A DNA stretch of 64,000 nt. Source: Pyrus communis (lineage: Eukaryota > Streptophyta > Magnoliopsida > Rosales > Rosaceae). A program made the position numbers and the translations under genes. Shown piece after piece: positions 35,801 to 49,119 of this stretch. Position 1 is the first letter of the stretch. Each line of letters begins with the position of its first letter. The notes beneath the pieces are model-generated. The model had not been told where the DNA came from and searched no databases. It worked only from the letters and a program-made list of their open reading frames with translations. The DNA lies in contig NC_084803.1 of assembly GCF_963583255.1 (NCBI RefSeq), positions 15,201,428-15,265,427 of the forward strand, in the 5' to 3' direction.

Positions 35801-36427
35801 CTAGGACTTGATTTATAATCATTTTAGTCAATTTCTAAAATAACTTTAGTTCGACAAAAAAATTTAAAAAAAAAATTAACGATTTTTACAAAATCGATGA
35901 TATGAATCTTGCAACGCCGCTGCGCCTTGGGCTGCACTCTATTTTTCACGCCAAATCCCTCTCATGAATGCGTCCTTTAGCCAAATTTTTTTTAACTTAA
36001 AAAATATTGGTAAAAAAGGCTAATTAAAATTCTAATTCTAATTGTTAAAGTGAACAAATATTAACGATATATATTATACATCAACAACATCCAGAAAAAC
36101 TTATCATTTCAACAATTAAAATTAAAAATGATAATTTTGCACAATTTCTCATTCAAAACTGAAAAACGATATATAACTCGATTAATTAGCTTTCTAAATA
36201 TAATTTTCCTGGGAAATCAAATCAAGCATCAGACAAGAGGATCATCAAACAGCCAAACCACCACAAAAATGTGAACGAAGAAACCAGAAAGAAAATCGCA
36301 TTGCTGCTAATTCAAATTAGATAAAAAAAAAATACCAACATAATCCAACACTTAAACAAAAATAAAGCCTTTAATTTTTCTTAATCTACGAAGCACTTGT
36401 CATCCTTTCAAAGCTTGAATCTTTGCC

Positions 36428-36933
<506 letters not shown>

Positions 36934-37014
36934 GGCTGCCGAGTGGTGTAGTTGCAGAGAAGATCAGGAGAACAGGTAAACGGCGCGGCGGCAAAGAGAC
37001 GAGCGCTGTGAGAA

Positions 37015-37140
37015 TTAGGGTTTTCGGTTTTTGCTTCGTTTTAAAGGGTAGATTTGTGTTCACCTATGTTAAACCTCTGCATATTAACTAGGCCTATAGC
37101 CCATTTATGTTGGGCTGAAAAGAGTTATTCAAATAGCCCA
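37015..37140 (-). promoter_or_regulatory. RPS30 promoter: telo-box and site II elements
   Basis: At 37015-37024 the + strand reads TTAGGGTTTT, i.e. AAAACCCTAA toward the gene. Three TGGGCT/AGCCCA site II motifs lie at 37098-37103, 37111-37116 and 37135-37140. The telo-box plus site II combination is characteristic of plant ribosomal protein promoters. Confidence 0.7.
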
Positions 37141-38335
37141 TTTCCATTAGTTGGCTCTGTCGGATCGTTTCTGTCCGCCATCTTTAACTCTAATTTTTTG
37201 ACAAAATAACCTTAACATGAAATATTCGCGAGATAACGATCAAATAATGATGATATGTTGGTAATCAATTGGAATTTTAAAAATGATCACTTCGTCAAAT
37301 TTTCTGTACTTGCCCTCCATGAGGTGTGATATGAGAAATTTATTAGTGTAATTGTCACATTATCACGTGTTGTTATTAATTCATGTGTCATAAGTGGATG
37401 ATATAGCTATTATGTCATGGATGTAGAATACATATTAATAAGAGAAATCGACTAAAATGATCAGAAATCAAATCTAATTTGTCAAACTGATCAAAGTAGT
37501 GATTTGTAATGCTCAAAAAGTGCATCTTTAATCTCATCTAACACTAAGACAAGTGTTTTTCCTTAGAGCATTCCCACCGTAGCAAATTGCTCGGGGGACA
37601 GTCTCCAGAACAAAGGCCCGAGGGCCGGTGGATGGCCTCCAGCGTGAGGCAGGCCGGGGGATGGGGGAGGCCCGAGGGCCAGGCCCGTGAGGGATTGCCA
37701 GGCCTTGAGCCCGAGCTGAGGATGACGCCATGCTGACGCCAGGGTGGCGTCAGCGTCTTATTTAATTTTTTTTGTGTCAGGCGCGTGCACCCCACCCGCG
37801 CGTGGGGGCGCGTCCCGACACAATAATCAGAAAAAAAAAGCTTTTGTCAGTTACCGTTGGGAAGCCACGTGGCTTCCCACGGTACGTTAGATCCTAACGG
37901 TCGCTTAATGTGGACCGTTAGATCTCAACGGTAAAAAAAAAAAAAAATGTCAGATTTAATATCCACCGTTCGATCTGAGATCAACGGTGGATATTAAAAT
38001 GCTTTATAAATTAAAAAATAAATGAAAAAATAGTTTAAAAAATCTGAAAAGTTACCGTTGTGACACATGGCACAATCTGGAGCGTTGGAATTCAAATTTT
38101 TTTATATCCAACGGCAGAGATTAATTAATTGAATAAAATTTTTTAAAAAAATGTAAAAAATTCAAAAAAATTCAAAAAAATATCTGAAAAAAATTGTAAA
38201 AAAAATTGTTTTTACTTTTCTATAAATACCTTCTCATTATCATCTACCTTACACAACAATTTCATATTTTCTCAACTACTTTCAATCACATTCCTTTCTT
38301 TGTCTCAAAGTTTGAATCCATTTTTTTTCAACAAA

Positions 38336-39147
38336 ATGACCACTGGTGCAGGTACGAATTGGTCGCTTATTGAAGATGTTGCGTTGTGTACTAGCTGGGT
38401 TGAAGTTACTCATAGTTCGCTTACGGGTAATGAGATGCAGTTGCGAGAAATGTGGAGTCTTATTCATACCAGTTTTCTTGAGAAAATTGGTGGGAAAAGA
38501 ACCAAAGAATCGATGTCCAGTCGTTGGAAATTACTTAGCCAATCGTTTAGTACGTGGAGAGACGCTTTGGCACAAGCTAGTAATAATATTCGAAGTGGGG
38601 AAAATTACTCGGATCAGGTAACAATTTATTATTTATTGTTACTTATTTGTTACATTATAATTATGTTGTTTGTATTATTTATTTATTTGTTTGTTTGTAT
38701 TATTTATTTACTAAACTTGGAACTCTAGCCCCATGTTATGATTAAAATGACATATAAATATATATATATATATATATTTGTTACTTATATATATATATGT
38801 ATATATTTGCTAGTTAGTTATTTTCATTATAATTATTTATTTGTTACTTATTTTCATTATTTACTAAACTTGAAGCCTTCTTAGTTATTTTCATTATATT
38901 TGTTACTTATATATATATATGTATATATTTGATAGTTAGTTATTTTCATTATAATTATTTATTTGTTACTTATTTTCATTATTTACTAAACTTGAAGCCT
39001 TCTTACTTATTTTCATTATATTTGTTACTTATATATATATGTATATATTTGCTAGTTAGTTATTTTCATTATAATTATTTATTTGTTACTTATTTTCATT
39101 ATTTACTAAACTTGAAGCCTTCTTACTTATTTTCATTATATTTGTTA

Positions 39148-39200
<53 letters not shown>

Positions 39201-39368
39201 ATATTTGCTAGTTACTTATTTTCATTATAATTATTTATTTGTTACTTATATATATATATGTATATATTTGCTAGTTACTTATTTTCATTAAAATTATTTA
39301 TTTGTTACTTATTTTCATTATTTACTAAACTTGAAGCCTTCTTACTTATTTTCATTATATTTGTTACT

Positions 39369-39399
<31 letters not shown>

Positions 39400-40266
39400 G
39401 TATGTATATATTTGCTAGTTACTTATTTTCATTATAATTATTTATTTGTTACTTATATATATATATGTATATATTTGCTAGTTACTTATTTTCATTAAAA
39501 TTATTTATTTGTTACTTATATATATATATATGTATGTATTTCCTAGTTACTTATTTATTTGTTACTTATTTTTATTGTGTAGGAACTTCAAGCACAAGCT
39601 TGGTACGCTGCCAAAACCAAAAGCAAAAATAAATCATTCAACCGGTGGGAATGTTGGAATATTGTCAAAGATTGTCCTAAATTTAGAGTTGTGCCAGTCG
39701 GTCCAGAAGTGCACATGAACAGCACCCCTCTACACTCTACACCCGATCATGTTCATGAAGATGATGCAGAAGAAGTGCCCGAAACGCCCCTCCCTGAACG
39801 CGCGTCGGGTTCGACCCGTTTTCCAATTAGGCCTCAAGGTAAGAAGGCTTCAAAGAGAAAAGGTAGTGCTTCCAAGAACGATTATGCAAAGTTCATGGAA
39901 GAACTTACTCGCCAAGGTGAATTGACTTTGGCAAGGGACCTGGCGAAAGATGAGGCTGAAAAGGCTAGAGAGGCATCAAAACAAGCAGCTGTTGAGAGAG
40001 AATTTTATGCTAATGAGAGAGAAAGAGAGCTACTTAGGCAAGAAAGGGAACATGTTAGAGAAGAAAGACGGGCTCAACAAGATCGTGAGATTATGAACAT
40101 GTCTTTAGAAGGGAAGTCTCCAAATTCTAAATTTTTTTGGAAATCAGAGAAAGCGGACGTTGTGCGAAGGAGGCGTGCAAGAGAAGCAATAGCAAGCCAA
40201 GGTGGTTCTAGCACCGCAACAGAAGATCATCCTAGCACCACAAATTGGTTAAGTGATGATGAATAA
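38336..40266 (+). CDS. Harbinger accessory protein: Myb/SANT-like plus NAM-associated C-terminal domain, 321 aa
   Basis: In PIF/Harbinger elements this second protein binds element DNA and helps bring the transposase to the nucleus and the ends. The exons are 38336-38617 and 39583-40266, joined at GATCAG/GAACTT in phase. The N-terminal ~95 residues form a trihelix/Myb-like unit (NWSLIEDVALCTSWVEV, RWKLLSQSFSTWRDAL). The second exon has the NAM-associated domain (PF14303) with SFNRWECWNIVKDCPKF, a basic KKASKRKGSAS, and a long charged helix rich in Glu/Arg ending before WLSDDE. The 965-bp intron is filled with tandem repeats. The reading frame is intact. Host annotation pipelines often mislabel such proteins. 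Confidence 0.85.
38750..39560. repeat. Tandem repeat array (~120-bp unit) in the intron of the accessory gene
   Basis: About six imperfect units contain TTTACTAAACTTGAAGCCTT, TTACTTATTTTCATTATA and a variable (TA)n tract ending GTATATATTTGCTAGTTA. The (TA)n part is longest at 39151-39191. The open frames here simply translate the repeat. Confidence 0.9.
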
Positions 40267-40479
40267 AGTACTTTTTGTAATCGGAGCCCATAATTTTCCA
40301 ATCACTTTGGGTTGTAATTTATTATTTATTGTTTGTATTATTTATGTTGTTTCCAATTTCTTGAATATTTATTCAAATTAATTTGGTAAGTTATTTATTA
40401 AAAGTCCATTGTTCAAATTAAAAGTCCTTGTATAAAATAATTAAAAGTCCATCGTTCTAATTAAAAGTCCTTTACATAA

Positions 40480-40675
40480 ACATAAACATAAACATACTAA
40501 GAATTACATAAACATAAACATAACAAAATTACATAAACATAAACATAAACATAAAACATACTAAGAATTACATAAACATAAACATAACAAAATTACATAA
40601 ACATAAACATAAACATAAACATACTAAGAATTACATAAACATAAACATAAAAAAATTACTTAAACATACCAAATA
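40480..40675. repeat. ACATAA minisatellite between the two transposon genes
   Basis: Repeated ACATAAACATAA units alternate with higher-order CATACTAAGAATT blocks. It lies in the ~470-bp gap between the convergent 3' ends of the accessory and transposase genes. Confidence 0.85.
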
Positions 40676-40738
40676 ATAAAACACACCAAATAAAATAACA
40701 TAAACATACCAAATTAAAAAAAAACACACTAAATGAAC

Positions 40739-42151
40739 TTAATTATCTTCAGCTTGTTTCAATGCCCACTGGTGCTCTATCAAGTCAATTTGTCGGGCAT
40801 TGTGCATGTCTGGCATTTGAAATGCAGTATATCGTTGAATGAGCCTTTCATTGTAACGTCCATCCCTTTGTAATGGCTCATGTTGCACGGGCTCATCGGT
40901 GGCGTCATGAGCACAATATATACGTGTTCTTGAATTGTTCATCGGGTCTGGCTCATATTCATCAACGGCTTCATAATCGTACTCATCTTCCACAATCATG
41001 TTATGAAGAATGATGCACGTCATCATGATGGATCGAAGCGACTCTACATCAAACAATCTGGCAGCACCCCTGACGATCGCCCAGCGAGCTTAGAGGATAC
41101 CGAAACAACGCTCTACATCCTTCCTGCACCCCTCTTGACAGCTTGCAAAGTGTTTTTCCTTTGCACTCCGTGGACGTGGCACTGTTTTGACAAAGGTTGA
41201 CCAGCGCGGGTAGATGCCGTCAGCTAGGTAGTATGGCCCGTCGTACATACGTCCGTTGACCTCATACGTAACTTTTGGTGCATTTCCTTGCAAGACATCG
41301 TTGAACACTGGGGATTGGGCAAGGACGTTGATGTCATTTTGAGCTCCCGGGACCCCGAAAAAGGCGTGCCAAATCCATGTATCAAAAGATGCCACCGCCT
41401 CCAGAATGATACTTTTTGCTCCTTTTCTGTCCCCGTAAGCGCCTTGCCATGCACTTGGACAGTTTTTCCACGTCCAGTGCATACAATCAATGCTTCCAAT
41501 CATCCCCGGAAAGCCACGCATCTCCGCCTTCTTCAACAGCCACTCCAAGTCCATGTGTGTAGGTTTGCGGAGGTACTCAGCGGTGTAGATAGATTCGATT
41601 GCTCCGCAAAACCTCATCAGGGACTCAAGAATGGTTGATTGCCCCATCCTCGTTATCTCATCCACTTGGTCTGCAGATGCTCCATATGCAAGCATCCGCA
41701 AGGCAGCAGTAATTTTTTGCTCAGGCAGTAGACCCATAGCACCAAAAGCATCTTTTTTTTGCACAAAATAAGAATCATGGTTGCAAACAGCAATCATGAT
41801 TTTGTTGAACAAATGTCGTTCCATTCTAAAACGACGTCTAAAGTACGTATCAGGGAATGCACTATTAGGAACAAAATAATCATCCAAGAGTTCCATACCT
41901 CGTCGTTGCCTGCTTCTATCAAGGTTTCCGGAACGGCTGGGCCTGCAGATCTGAGCCGCAGCTTGGATGACTCGACGGGAATGTGAGGCTATGCCCCTTC
42001 TTACTTCGTCATTTCTCATTTGACGCTCCTCATCATCTTCCCTCTCATTTCTTACCCTCTGGTGATTGAAGATTGCTTCAGATTCGTTAAACAATTCTTC
42101 CTCTTCCTGATTGTATTCCCACATCATCCTTGAGGAAGAAGAAGACGACAT
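40739..42151 (-). pseudogene. HARBI1-like DDE transposase with one in-frame nonsense codon
   Basis: From the ATG at 42151 the frame runs 353 codons to TAA at 41092-41090, then continues open in the same frame for 116 more codons to 40739. The stop is most simply CAA to TAA, since it falls in the normal HARBI1 continuation after VERCFGIL. The candidate catalytic triad lies before the stop: Asp222 in GSIDCMHW, Asp311 in LADGIYPRW and Glu347 in VERCFG. The N-terminal part has basic and helical segments typical of the family. The C-terminal part after the stop has SIMMTCIILHNMIVEDE, the conserved closing helix. As sequenced it would make a truncated protein. No frameshift is seen anywhere else. 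Confidence 0.88.
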
Positions 42152-42800
42152 TGAAAGAAAGAAACAGAAACTATGAATAATGATATAAATTTTTGTGAAT
42201 AAGGAAGCAGAAACTATGAATAACGATAGAGATCTTGAGAATTTTGGTGTGAGATTTGTGAGGATGGATGGTGGATTATATAGAGGATTCAGAAATGATT
42301 AGGTTCTGCATAATGCCACGTGGCATGCCGTCATTCGTTACAAATCTGATGGAAATCTATCCTCAAAGATTGTGAACGGATTATGACACGTGGCATGTTG
42401 TCATTCGTTAAAAATCTGATGGAAATCTATCCTCAAAGATTGTGAACCGATTATGACACGTGGCGCGACGTGATTGGTTAATAATCTTATCAGAAATCCA
42501 TCACCAATAATTGTATTATTTTGTATTATTTAATAATACTTCGGATAATGACACGTGGCGCACCGAGAACAATTAAAAATCTTATCCGATATTACAATTA
42601 AAATTATTTTGTATTATTTTATAATAAAAAAAAATACTAATATTTTATTGCCTATTGCCAGGGCTATTGAAGTGTAACGGTGGAGATGCAAATTCTATTG
42701 CCAGGGCTACTTACTGTTCATTAAGGGCAGTTACTGTTCATTAGGTGGATTGAATAGTGTATTGCCAAGGGGGAGGGCTCCAACGCTGGAGTTGCTCTTA

Positions 42801-43662
42801 TGTTTCCACCCACTTCTTGGGTTGCTCTTTGAGATTGTCAATACGTTGTCTGGTCCTAAACGGTTTTGATTGGTCAACAAGTCACGCAGGTCGAAAACAA
42901 CACATCCTCGTCTAGGATTATAGGATGAAAGTAAAGCTATTCCGGCCCCTTGTATATCCATCCAAACCAAACCAAACTTTGAGAGCAAGGAAGCGCAAAT
43001 CGAATTATCTTATCAAAGTAAACTGACCTTGTTGGATATTATTGCCGTTGCGTCAATGTCAAAACACAAAAGTATCTTTGTGTGATGATGATTTTATGAG
43101 AACAAAGACGATTTATGAGAATAAATCAATATGTTAATTTCTACCTCATTTTTCCACCATCTCTCACTAGTACTTGAGTTAACTCCACGGCTTGATGTTT
43201 CTCTTCCGACTTACGATTGCGTTCATGGGAAATTCTCTTTAATTGTGATGTCACATGAAGTAAAGTTATGAAGGAGTGAAAACTGAAAACTATATAATCT
43301 CAAGTATTAACTAATTAAGCCAGAGAATAGAATGACTAGATACAATCTGACTAGAGAATGTGATCCATTTTTCTGCCTACTAAGAGACAAGGAGTGATTT
43401 GTCTTGTTATTAAACAATTATTTTTGGATATGATGCTATTGGATTTCTAATGAAATCACCACATAATAACATGTAAAAAAGAAATTCTATCATATAGTTT
43501 AGCATATCTTCTTTTTAACTCTTTCGTCACGTGATTTTGACGTATTAATAGCAAGAAAAATAGTCATTTTTACTATGATATAAACACTACGTTCTTCAAA
43601 AAAATGAAAATTTTGCACAATCTACTAAATCTCAAATCTCAAACCTGGAAATTGATTTTTTT
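42801..43662. other. Spacer between the Harbinger and MULE-like elements
   Basis: No gene or clear repeat is seen in this ~860-bp stretch. Confidence 0.4.
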
Positions 43663-44245
43663 GGGGACAAATTACATAAAACTACCTCAACTATTGGGCC
43701 AGTCACATTTTCATACCCTATCTTTAAAAAATGTCAATGTCGTACCTCATCTTTCGAATTTGTTACAATTTCATATCTTTGTTTGTCTATCAAATTGACT
43801 GTTAAATGCTGACGTGGCTTGAGACGGGACCCACTTTCTAGTAAAAATTTAATTAAATATTAAAAACTAAAATATAAAATCATTTAATAATTTTTTTAAA
43901 TGGGGGACCCACCCCTACAAACCCATCCCCCCTTCTTCCCCATCCATCCGTGTCCCCCACCCCCAACCTTCCTTCACCCCCAAAATCAAAACCCCACCAT
44001 CACTCTCCCTTACCCTCATCACCCACTCGATCGTCTTCTCCACCCAACCACCTCTGCCAAATTCCAGTCAAGTCTTCCCACTTCTGCAACTCCCCAAAAA
44101 CACCACTAAATTCCCCTCAAATCCTAGTACAATTACTTCATCCTCCAACTCTTTTCTTTTCTTTTATGGGTTGTGAGAACTGGGGCTCCGACGAAGCCCA
44201 CCCCCTTCCCCTATCCCCCATCACCCACCCCATATTTGCCTAAGC

Positions 44246-44609
44246 GTAGTCCCAGTCTCCGCCATCCACACTCCGATCAAGCCATTCCCCTCCATGCCCG
44301 TCCTCCACTACGCCCTCCTTCGTTGCCGCACCTGCCGCTCGGTCCTCAACCCTTTCTTCACTGTTGATTACACTGCCAAGATCTAGATTTGCCCTTTCTG
44401 CTTCACCCACAACCACTTCCCTCCCCACTACGCCTCCATCTTCGATGAGAGCCTCCTCGCCGAGCTCTTCCCCCATTATACCACCATCGAGTACGAACTG
44501 TCCATCGAAAAACCCACCTCGCTTCTAATCTTTATTTTCGTCGTCGACACCTGCATGATCAAGGAGGAGCTCTCGTTTCTCAAGTCCGCTTTGTCTCAGG
44601 CTATCAGTC
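44246..44609 (+). pseudogene. Captured SEC23 fragment (COPII coat, zinc-finger region)
   Basis: SEC23 is the GTPase-activating inner-coat subunit of COPII vesicles leaving the ER. Translating from 44246 gives VVPVSAIHTPIK, then the paired cysteines CRTC and CPFC of the Sec23 zinc finger ([28 protein letters not shown]), then the start of the trunk domain ([32 protein letters not shown]). A TAG stands where the family has Trp before ICPFC. The fragment is ~120 codons of a protein usually ~750-880 residues long, and coding similarity ends at the site where the retrotransposon inserted. It has no intron in this span. It lies inside the MULE-like element and is best read as captured host exon. 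Confidence 0.88.
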
Positions 44610-46154
44610 TATCACGCCCCGGCCCCAAAATATTTATTTCGGGAAATCATAATATTAGTGATAGGCCCAAACTAAACTCTTGTTTATTTAGCCGACAATT
44701 TTCACGACTCTAAATTTAAGTTCCTTAAATCCGCAAGTTCTATAACCTTACTTCTCTTAGATCAATTTTCTAATCTAAGAATAATCCTCAACTAAAATGT
44801 AATTTTTTATTATTTAATCTCACTTATTTTACGGCTGCATCTAACGTCTCGTTAGACTGCCTACGTACCCTAAACAAGGATCAAACCATTCGTAGTTCAC
44901 ATTTCCAAAATTCAATCCAAATCTGAATATATACATTTAAATTCAACATATACCACAATGGTATTATTATTCAACCCACAACAGTTAGATCTTAAAAACA
45001 TAATTAGAATAACGAAATTCGCATAAACACACAATGTTGGCTCCCTGGCCGTGCGCCGTTGCACCTGCTGCCGTGGGTGGCGGTCGGCCGCCCTGACTCG
45101 CTAGAAAATTCAATTATTTCTAAAAGTTCTCAAATTTTACAGAAATGTAAAGCAAATCAAGGTGAACAACTTTTATACCTAGGCCGAAGTCCAATTCGGC
45201 CGGAAAACAATTGAATTTGGCTACGAACCACCGGAACCCTAGAATTTGAGTGTTCTTGATTCGCCTCCAAAACATTCCCGACGCCCCAACCAATGATTGG
45301 GATTTGTTCCTGAGGTTGAGTGGAGCCTACTGGTAGTTATAATCGACGGAATACCTTTCAAAAATGACTAATTTTCATCGTGCACCCATTAAACCCGCCG
45401 GTTTGTTCTAGAAGAAATCGTGGCTATTTCCCCTAAAATCTTTGTGAAAAAGGAAGAGAAAGGATTTCGGATATGCTTCTAAGCCTTTTCCTGTTGAAAT
45501 GCAAAGGAAAACGGCCGGAATTGGAGGCAGAGATCAACAATTTCCATCAGGTTGCCATCGGGTTCGCGGGTCTGCCTGTAACCCTGCCCGCTGGGCTTCC
45601 CTCTCCCTTTTCTCTCTTCCCTCATTTCTCTCATTTCCTCTCTCTCCATTCGGCATCTCCCTTTTTTTTTCTTTTCCTTTCTTTTCTCTTCTCTTTCTCT
45701 TTTCCAACGACCCCCCCTAAAACCACAGCTACTACATGGCTTATCTACACAAAACTCCAGCAAAATCTGGAGCATTCCAGATTTCAGGGCAAAAGGACAA
45801 TTTTGTCCCTATCTTCGTTCGTTTCTATTTCGTTCATTATAACTCTATTTCACGAACGGTTTTCACCTACGCGCTCGTAGGGTCGTTCTCTATCCAAATA
45901 TGCCAATAATCTAATAAAATATATGAGGATAAAATACATCCTCGTAAATTACGTTCAGCCAACTAAGGCATTTCCGTCATTTCACTTATCGACAAAGAAA
46001 AACCTATGTAAATTATAAAAAAATTCCTAGAAATAAAACTTTAAAATTTCCCATTTCTTTTTCCATAACCATAAATCGATTTATTTTCGATTTTCTCCAC
46101 ATATTCATAATTATGAATATATAATTCATATATTTAAATTTCCAGGGTATTACA
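44610..46154 (-). repeat. LTR (3' LTR in element orientation), 1545 bp
   Basis: This is a direct repeat of 49013-50814. It contains an internal region of CT-rich sequence at 45590-45715 whose open frames are compositional artefacts. Confidence 0.9.
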
Positions 46155-46164
46155 TTCACCCTCC
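46155..46164 (-). other. Polypurine tract of the LTR retrotransposon
   Basis: On the minus strand GGAGGGTGAA directly precedes the LTR start TGTAATACCC, as expected for the plus-strand priming site. Confidence 0.7.
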
Positions 46165-48146
46165 GTTAAAATAAATCTCGTCCCCGAGATTTCAACTGTC
46201 AAGTTACGAGAATGCACAAGCACTATTTCCACCATTTCTTTTATGGTGAATAATATTATAACTTCTATCTATGATTTTATTCAAGTTAGAAATAAATACT
46301 CGATGAAGAATTCATCGTGTTCCCACACATTTTCTCAGCTTTCCAACCGCATTCTTTGATAAGTAAAAATACCAGAACTTCTACCCACATACATTGAAAG
46401 AAAAAATATCGGAAATTCTAGCTGTAAACGTCAATGGCCAAATAAATATCACAATTTCAAGCCAAACCACTAAAATCAACTAGCAAAAATTCCAACCAAA
46501 ATCATTGGAATTTCAACCATCTTTACTCACCACTATATTAAAATAAAGATCCGCAATTTCCGTTACCATGGAATGAAATCAAAATCTCATTCCCTGATTT
46601 CCTTCATTTTCTCAATTTATTTAATTACTCATAGCAAAATCCAAACAATGCACATGCAGGCACAATCACATTGATTGGAGCCAATATTCTTCTTTCCACA
46701 TTCAAGTTTAAATCTTCCTTTCTGTAATGTATATTTGATTAAAAAGTCAAATATCCTTCATGTTGAGAAGAAAATAAAAAGGAGTAAAAGAGCATAAGGC
46801 TTGTGGGATTCCATGCACCCAAATTGATCATGACATCACATAATCCACTCTAATATGTCAAGATGCAACAATTTGTGCAGAAAATGGAGCACCAATAAAT
46901 CTTTTGAAACTAGTAGTGGTCCAATTATTTTCTCTCACATTGACAAAATCAAAAACCAAATTTCAAGTCATGACTAACGTGACTAACAAAATATCAGAAT
47001 TTCATGCCATAATTCGTTAATGGCAAACCAAACCAATCAAATTTGAATTTATAACTTTCTCTTCCCCAAACATAAAACCCAACTGGGAAAACGTTAATAT
47101 TAACGGAAATTTCATTCCACACTTTCAAGTTCCAAAAATAAGCAAATCAACGAATTATAATTGTGATTATCACTCACATTCTCCTATTCCCAGACACATT
47201 TATTGGCAGAATAAATATAAAAATTCTAACCATACTCATTGGCAACATAAATATTATAAATTTCCAGCCAAAACTTTATGATTGGCAAAACGAACATAAA
47301 AATTTCAACCAAATTCATGGAAAATTTCCAATCACACTCACTGGTTAATGGAAAGAAAATTAAAACTAAATTCGCAACACCACTAATATAAATTCTCATT
47401 TTATGGTTCCCGTCATTTTTCGCAATTAACTAAATTGCCCACAATAAAATTAAAACCTTTTAAATCTTCCCTTCGATTGTTTCACTTTTAACTTACCTCA
47501 AATGTAGCCACGGATTTAATAAATTAGTGACTCACACTTCCAGAGCACTACTCACATTCCATCATCCAAGGGAGAGAAATATATATATATCACAACTTTA
47601 ACGGTCAGTGAAATTAAACTTTAAATAATCACATAGTTACGAGAATATATGCTCGTCATTAGTTTTTGTTCGCAATATCGAATCCAACAATGCCAACTCA
47701 AGACCAAGGCAACCAAAATAATCAAATTTGTAATTAAAATTTTTCCCATCAATTTTTCATCAATCATAAAAATTTCTCATCTCACACAACTGGAAATTCG
47801 TTTATATTAAACGAACTTAAATATCATTTCATAATTTTATTCATGTCCACCCTAAATAAATGGAGAAAATTTCATAGTCTTTTCACCATTCCAAATATAA
47901 TGACCAACCATAACCACAGTTTTTAATTTCCTTCCCATTCGAAAAATCACCATATCTTCCATAAATATTAAAATGTCCAACCAAATTATCGTGGCCATAA
48001 GATTTTTAAAATTTCTAGCTATATTTATCATTGTCAAAACACTGATTTCACCACCATTTTCTTTTATCTTCATCAGTGACTAGTAGGCTGGAAAAGATTG
48101 TACTATACCTGGCCAATACACATCACACTTTTTTTTTTTTTTTTTA

Positions 48147-48350
48147 CATCTATGGGCCTTTTCCACCCAATTTCACATCCACGAGCCTTTCTCGCCCAAT
48201 TTCACATTCACGGGCCTTTTTCGCCCCATTTCACATTCACGGGCCTTTCTCGCCCAATTTCACCTTCACGGGCCTTTTTCGCCCAATCTCACATATCCAC
48301 GGGCCTTTCTCGCCCAATTCACATATCCACGGGCCTTTTTGCCCAATTCA
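48147..48350. repeat. Minisatellite, ~29-bp unit, 7 copies, in the retrotransposon interior
   Basis: The unit CACGGGCCTTTTTCGCCCAA plus ~9 bp is repeated in tandem with alternating TTTTTCG/TTTCTCG variants. There are no spacers between units, so it is not a CRISPR-type array. Confidence 0.9.
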
Positions 48351-48997
48351 ACTTCTCAAGTGCCAGGTATAATGCCAATTCTCCATCTACTTATCACCAC
48401 CTCACAATCACCTTAACATTCAACATTTTCATAATGCATAGCCTAATATCGATTCAATTCAAGATTAATCCAAAACTTTAATCAAATGCTCATCTTCAAA
48501 GCTATAACATGAATACTATATTTTAAAATTTTCTACTCCCATTCAATTCAATTCAAAGCATCATAATTCGCAATATATGCATTTCACATAATTTCCGTCA
48601 TACTCATAGAACTTATGAAATAAAGCAATATCAATACAATTCATAATTCACACCCACAATTCAATAATATCTCATAATACATACCATAATGTCAATCCAA
48701 TTCATTTCACTTCATGGTGATTCTCAACATATATATATATTTCACATAACTTTCTCATTACCCAAAGAACTTAGAAATAATGCATTATTAACGCAAATCA
48801 CAATTCCCAGTAACGAAACTTTCATAATTATCAAGGAAATTGCACCACAATCATAATACAATTTATATCTGTATTTCACAGATAAAACATGAATGCCACT
48901 TTATTCCTAAAAATATGAATTAATGCAACCACAATGCATGTCATAATTCACACCAACAAGACTCACGAATAGTGCATCTCGTAGAGTATGATTATTT

Positions 48998-49009
48998 GCT
49001 CTGATACCA
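48998..49009 (-). other. Primer-binding site, initiator Met tRNA type
   Basis: The minus strand reads TGGTATCAGAGC, complementary to the 3' end of plant initiator methionine tRNA and three bases inside the LTR. It fixes the orientation of the element. Confidence 0.85.
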
Positions 49010-49119
49010 TTTTGTCACACCCTGGCCCCGAAATATTTATTTCGGGAAATCATAATATTAGTGATAGGCCCAAACTAAACTCTTGTTTATTTAGCCGACA
49101 ATTTTCACGACTCTAAATT

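Larger units (their letters stand above)
37566..42797. mobile_element. Near-complete PIF/Harbinger transposon (5232 bp)
   Basis: The ends are inverted (GAGCATTCCCACCG left; reverse complement of the right end GAGCAACTCCAGCG) and flanked by TTA at 37563-37565 and 42798-42800, the preferred 3-bp target of PIF/Harbinger elements. Inside are the two genes expected of an autonomous copy, in convergent orientation: a Myb/NAM-associated accessory protein (38336-40266, +) and a HARBI1-like DDE nuclease (42151-40739, -). The transposase has a single in-frame stop. Subterminal regions carry repeated ACACGTGGC motifs (42320-42560). It lies ~630 bp upstream of RPS30. Confidence 0.92.

Noticed and set aside
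38929..39291. 120-codon Tyr/Leu-rich membrane-like open frame
   Set aside because: It is a translation of the intronic (TA)n/TTACTTATTTTCA tandem repeat.
43900..44476. Pro-rich open frames near the SEC23 fragment
   Set aside because: They are in the wrong frame relative to the SEC23 similarity and arise from C-rich arm sequence.
45473..45880. 135-codon open frame rich in Ser/Phe/Pro
   Set aside because: It is a translation of the CT-rich stretch of the LTR. The equivalent frame in the other LTR is shorter and broken.
48147..48350. CRISPR-like array
   Set aside because: The ~29-bp units are contiguous with no unique spacers, and the DNA is a plant retrotransposon interior.
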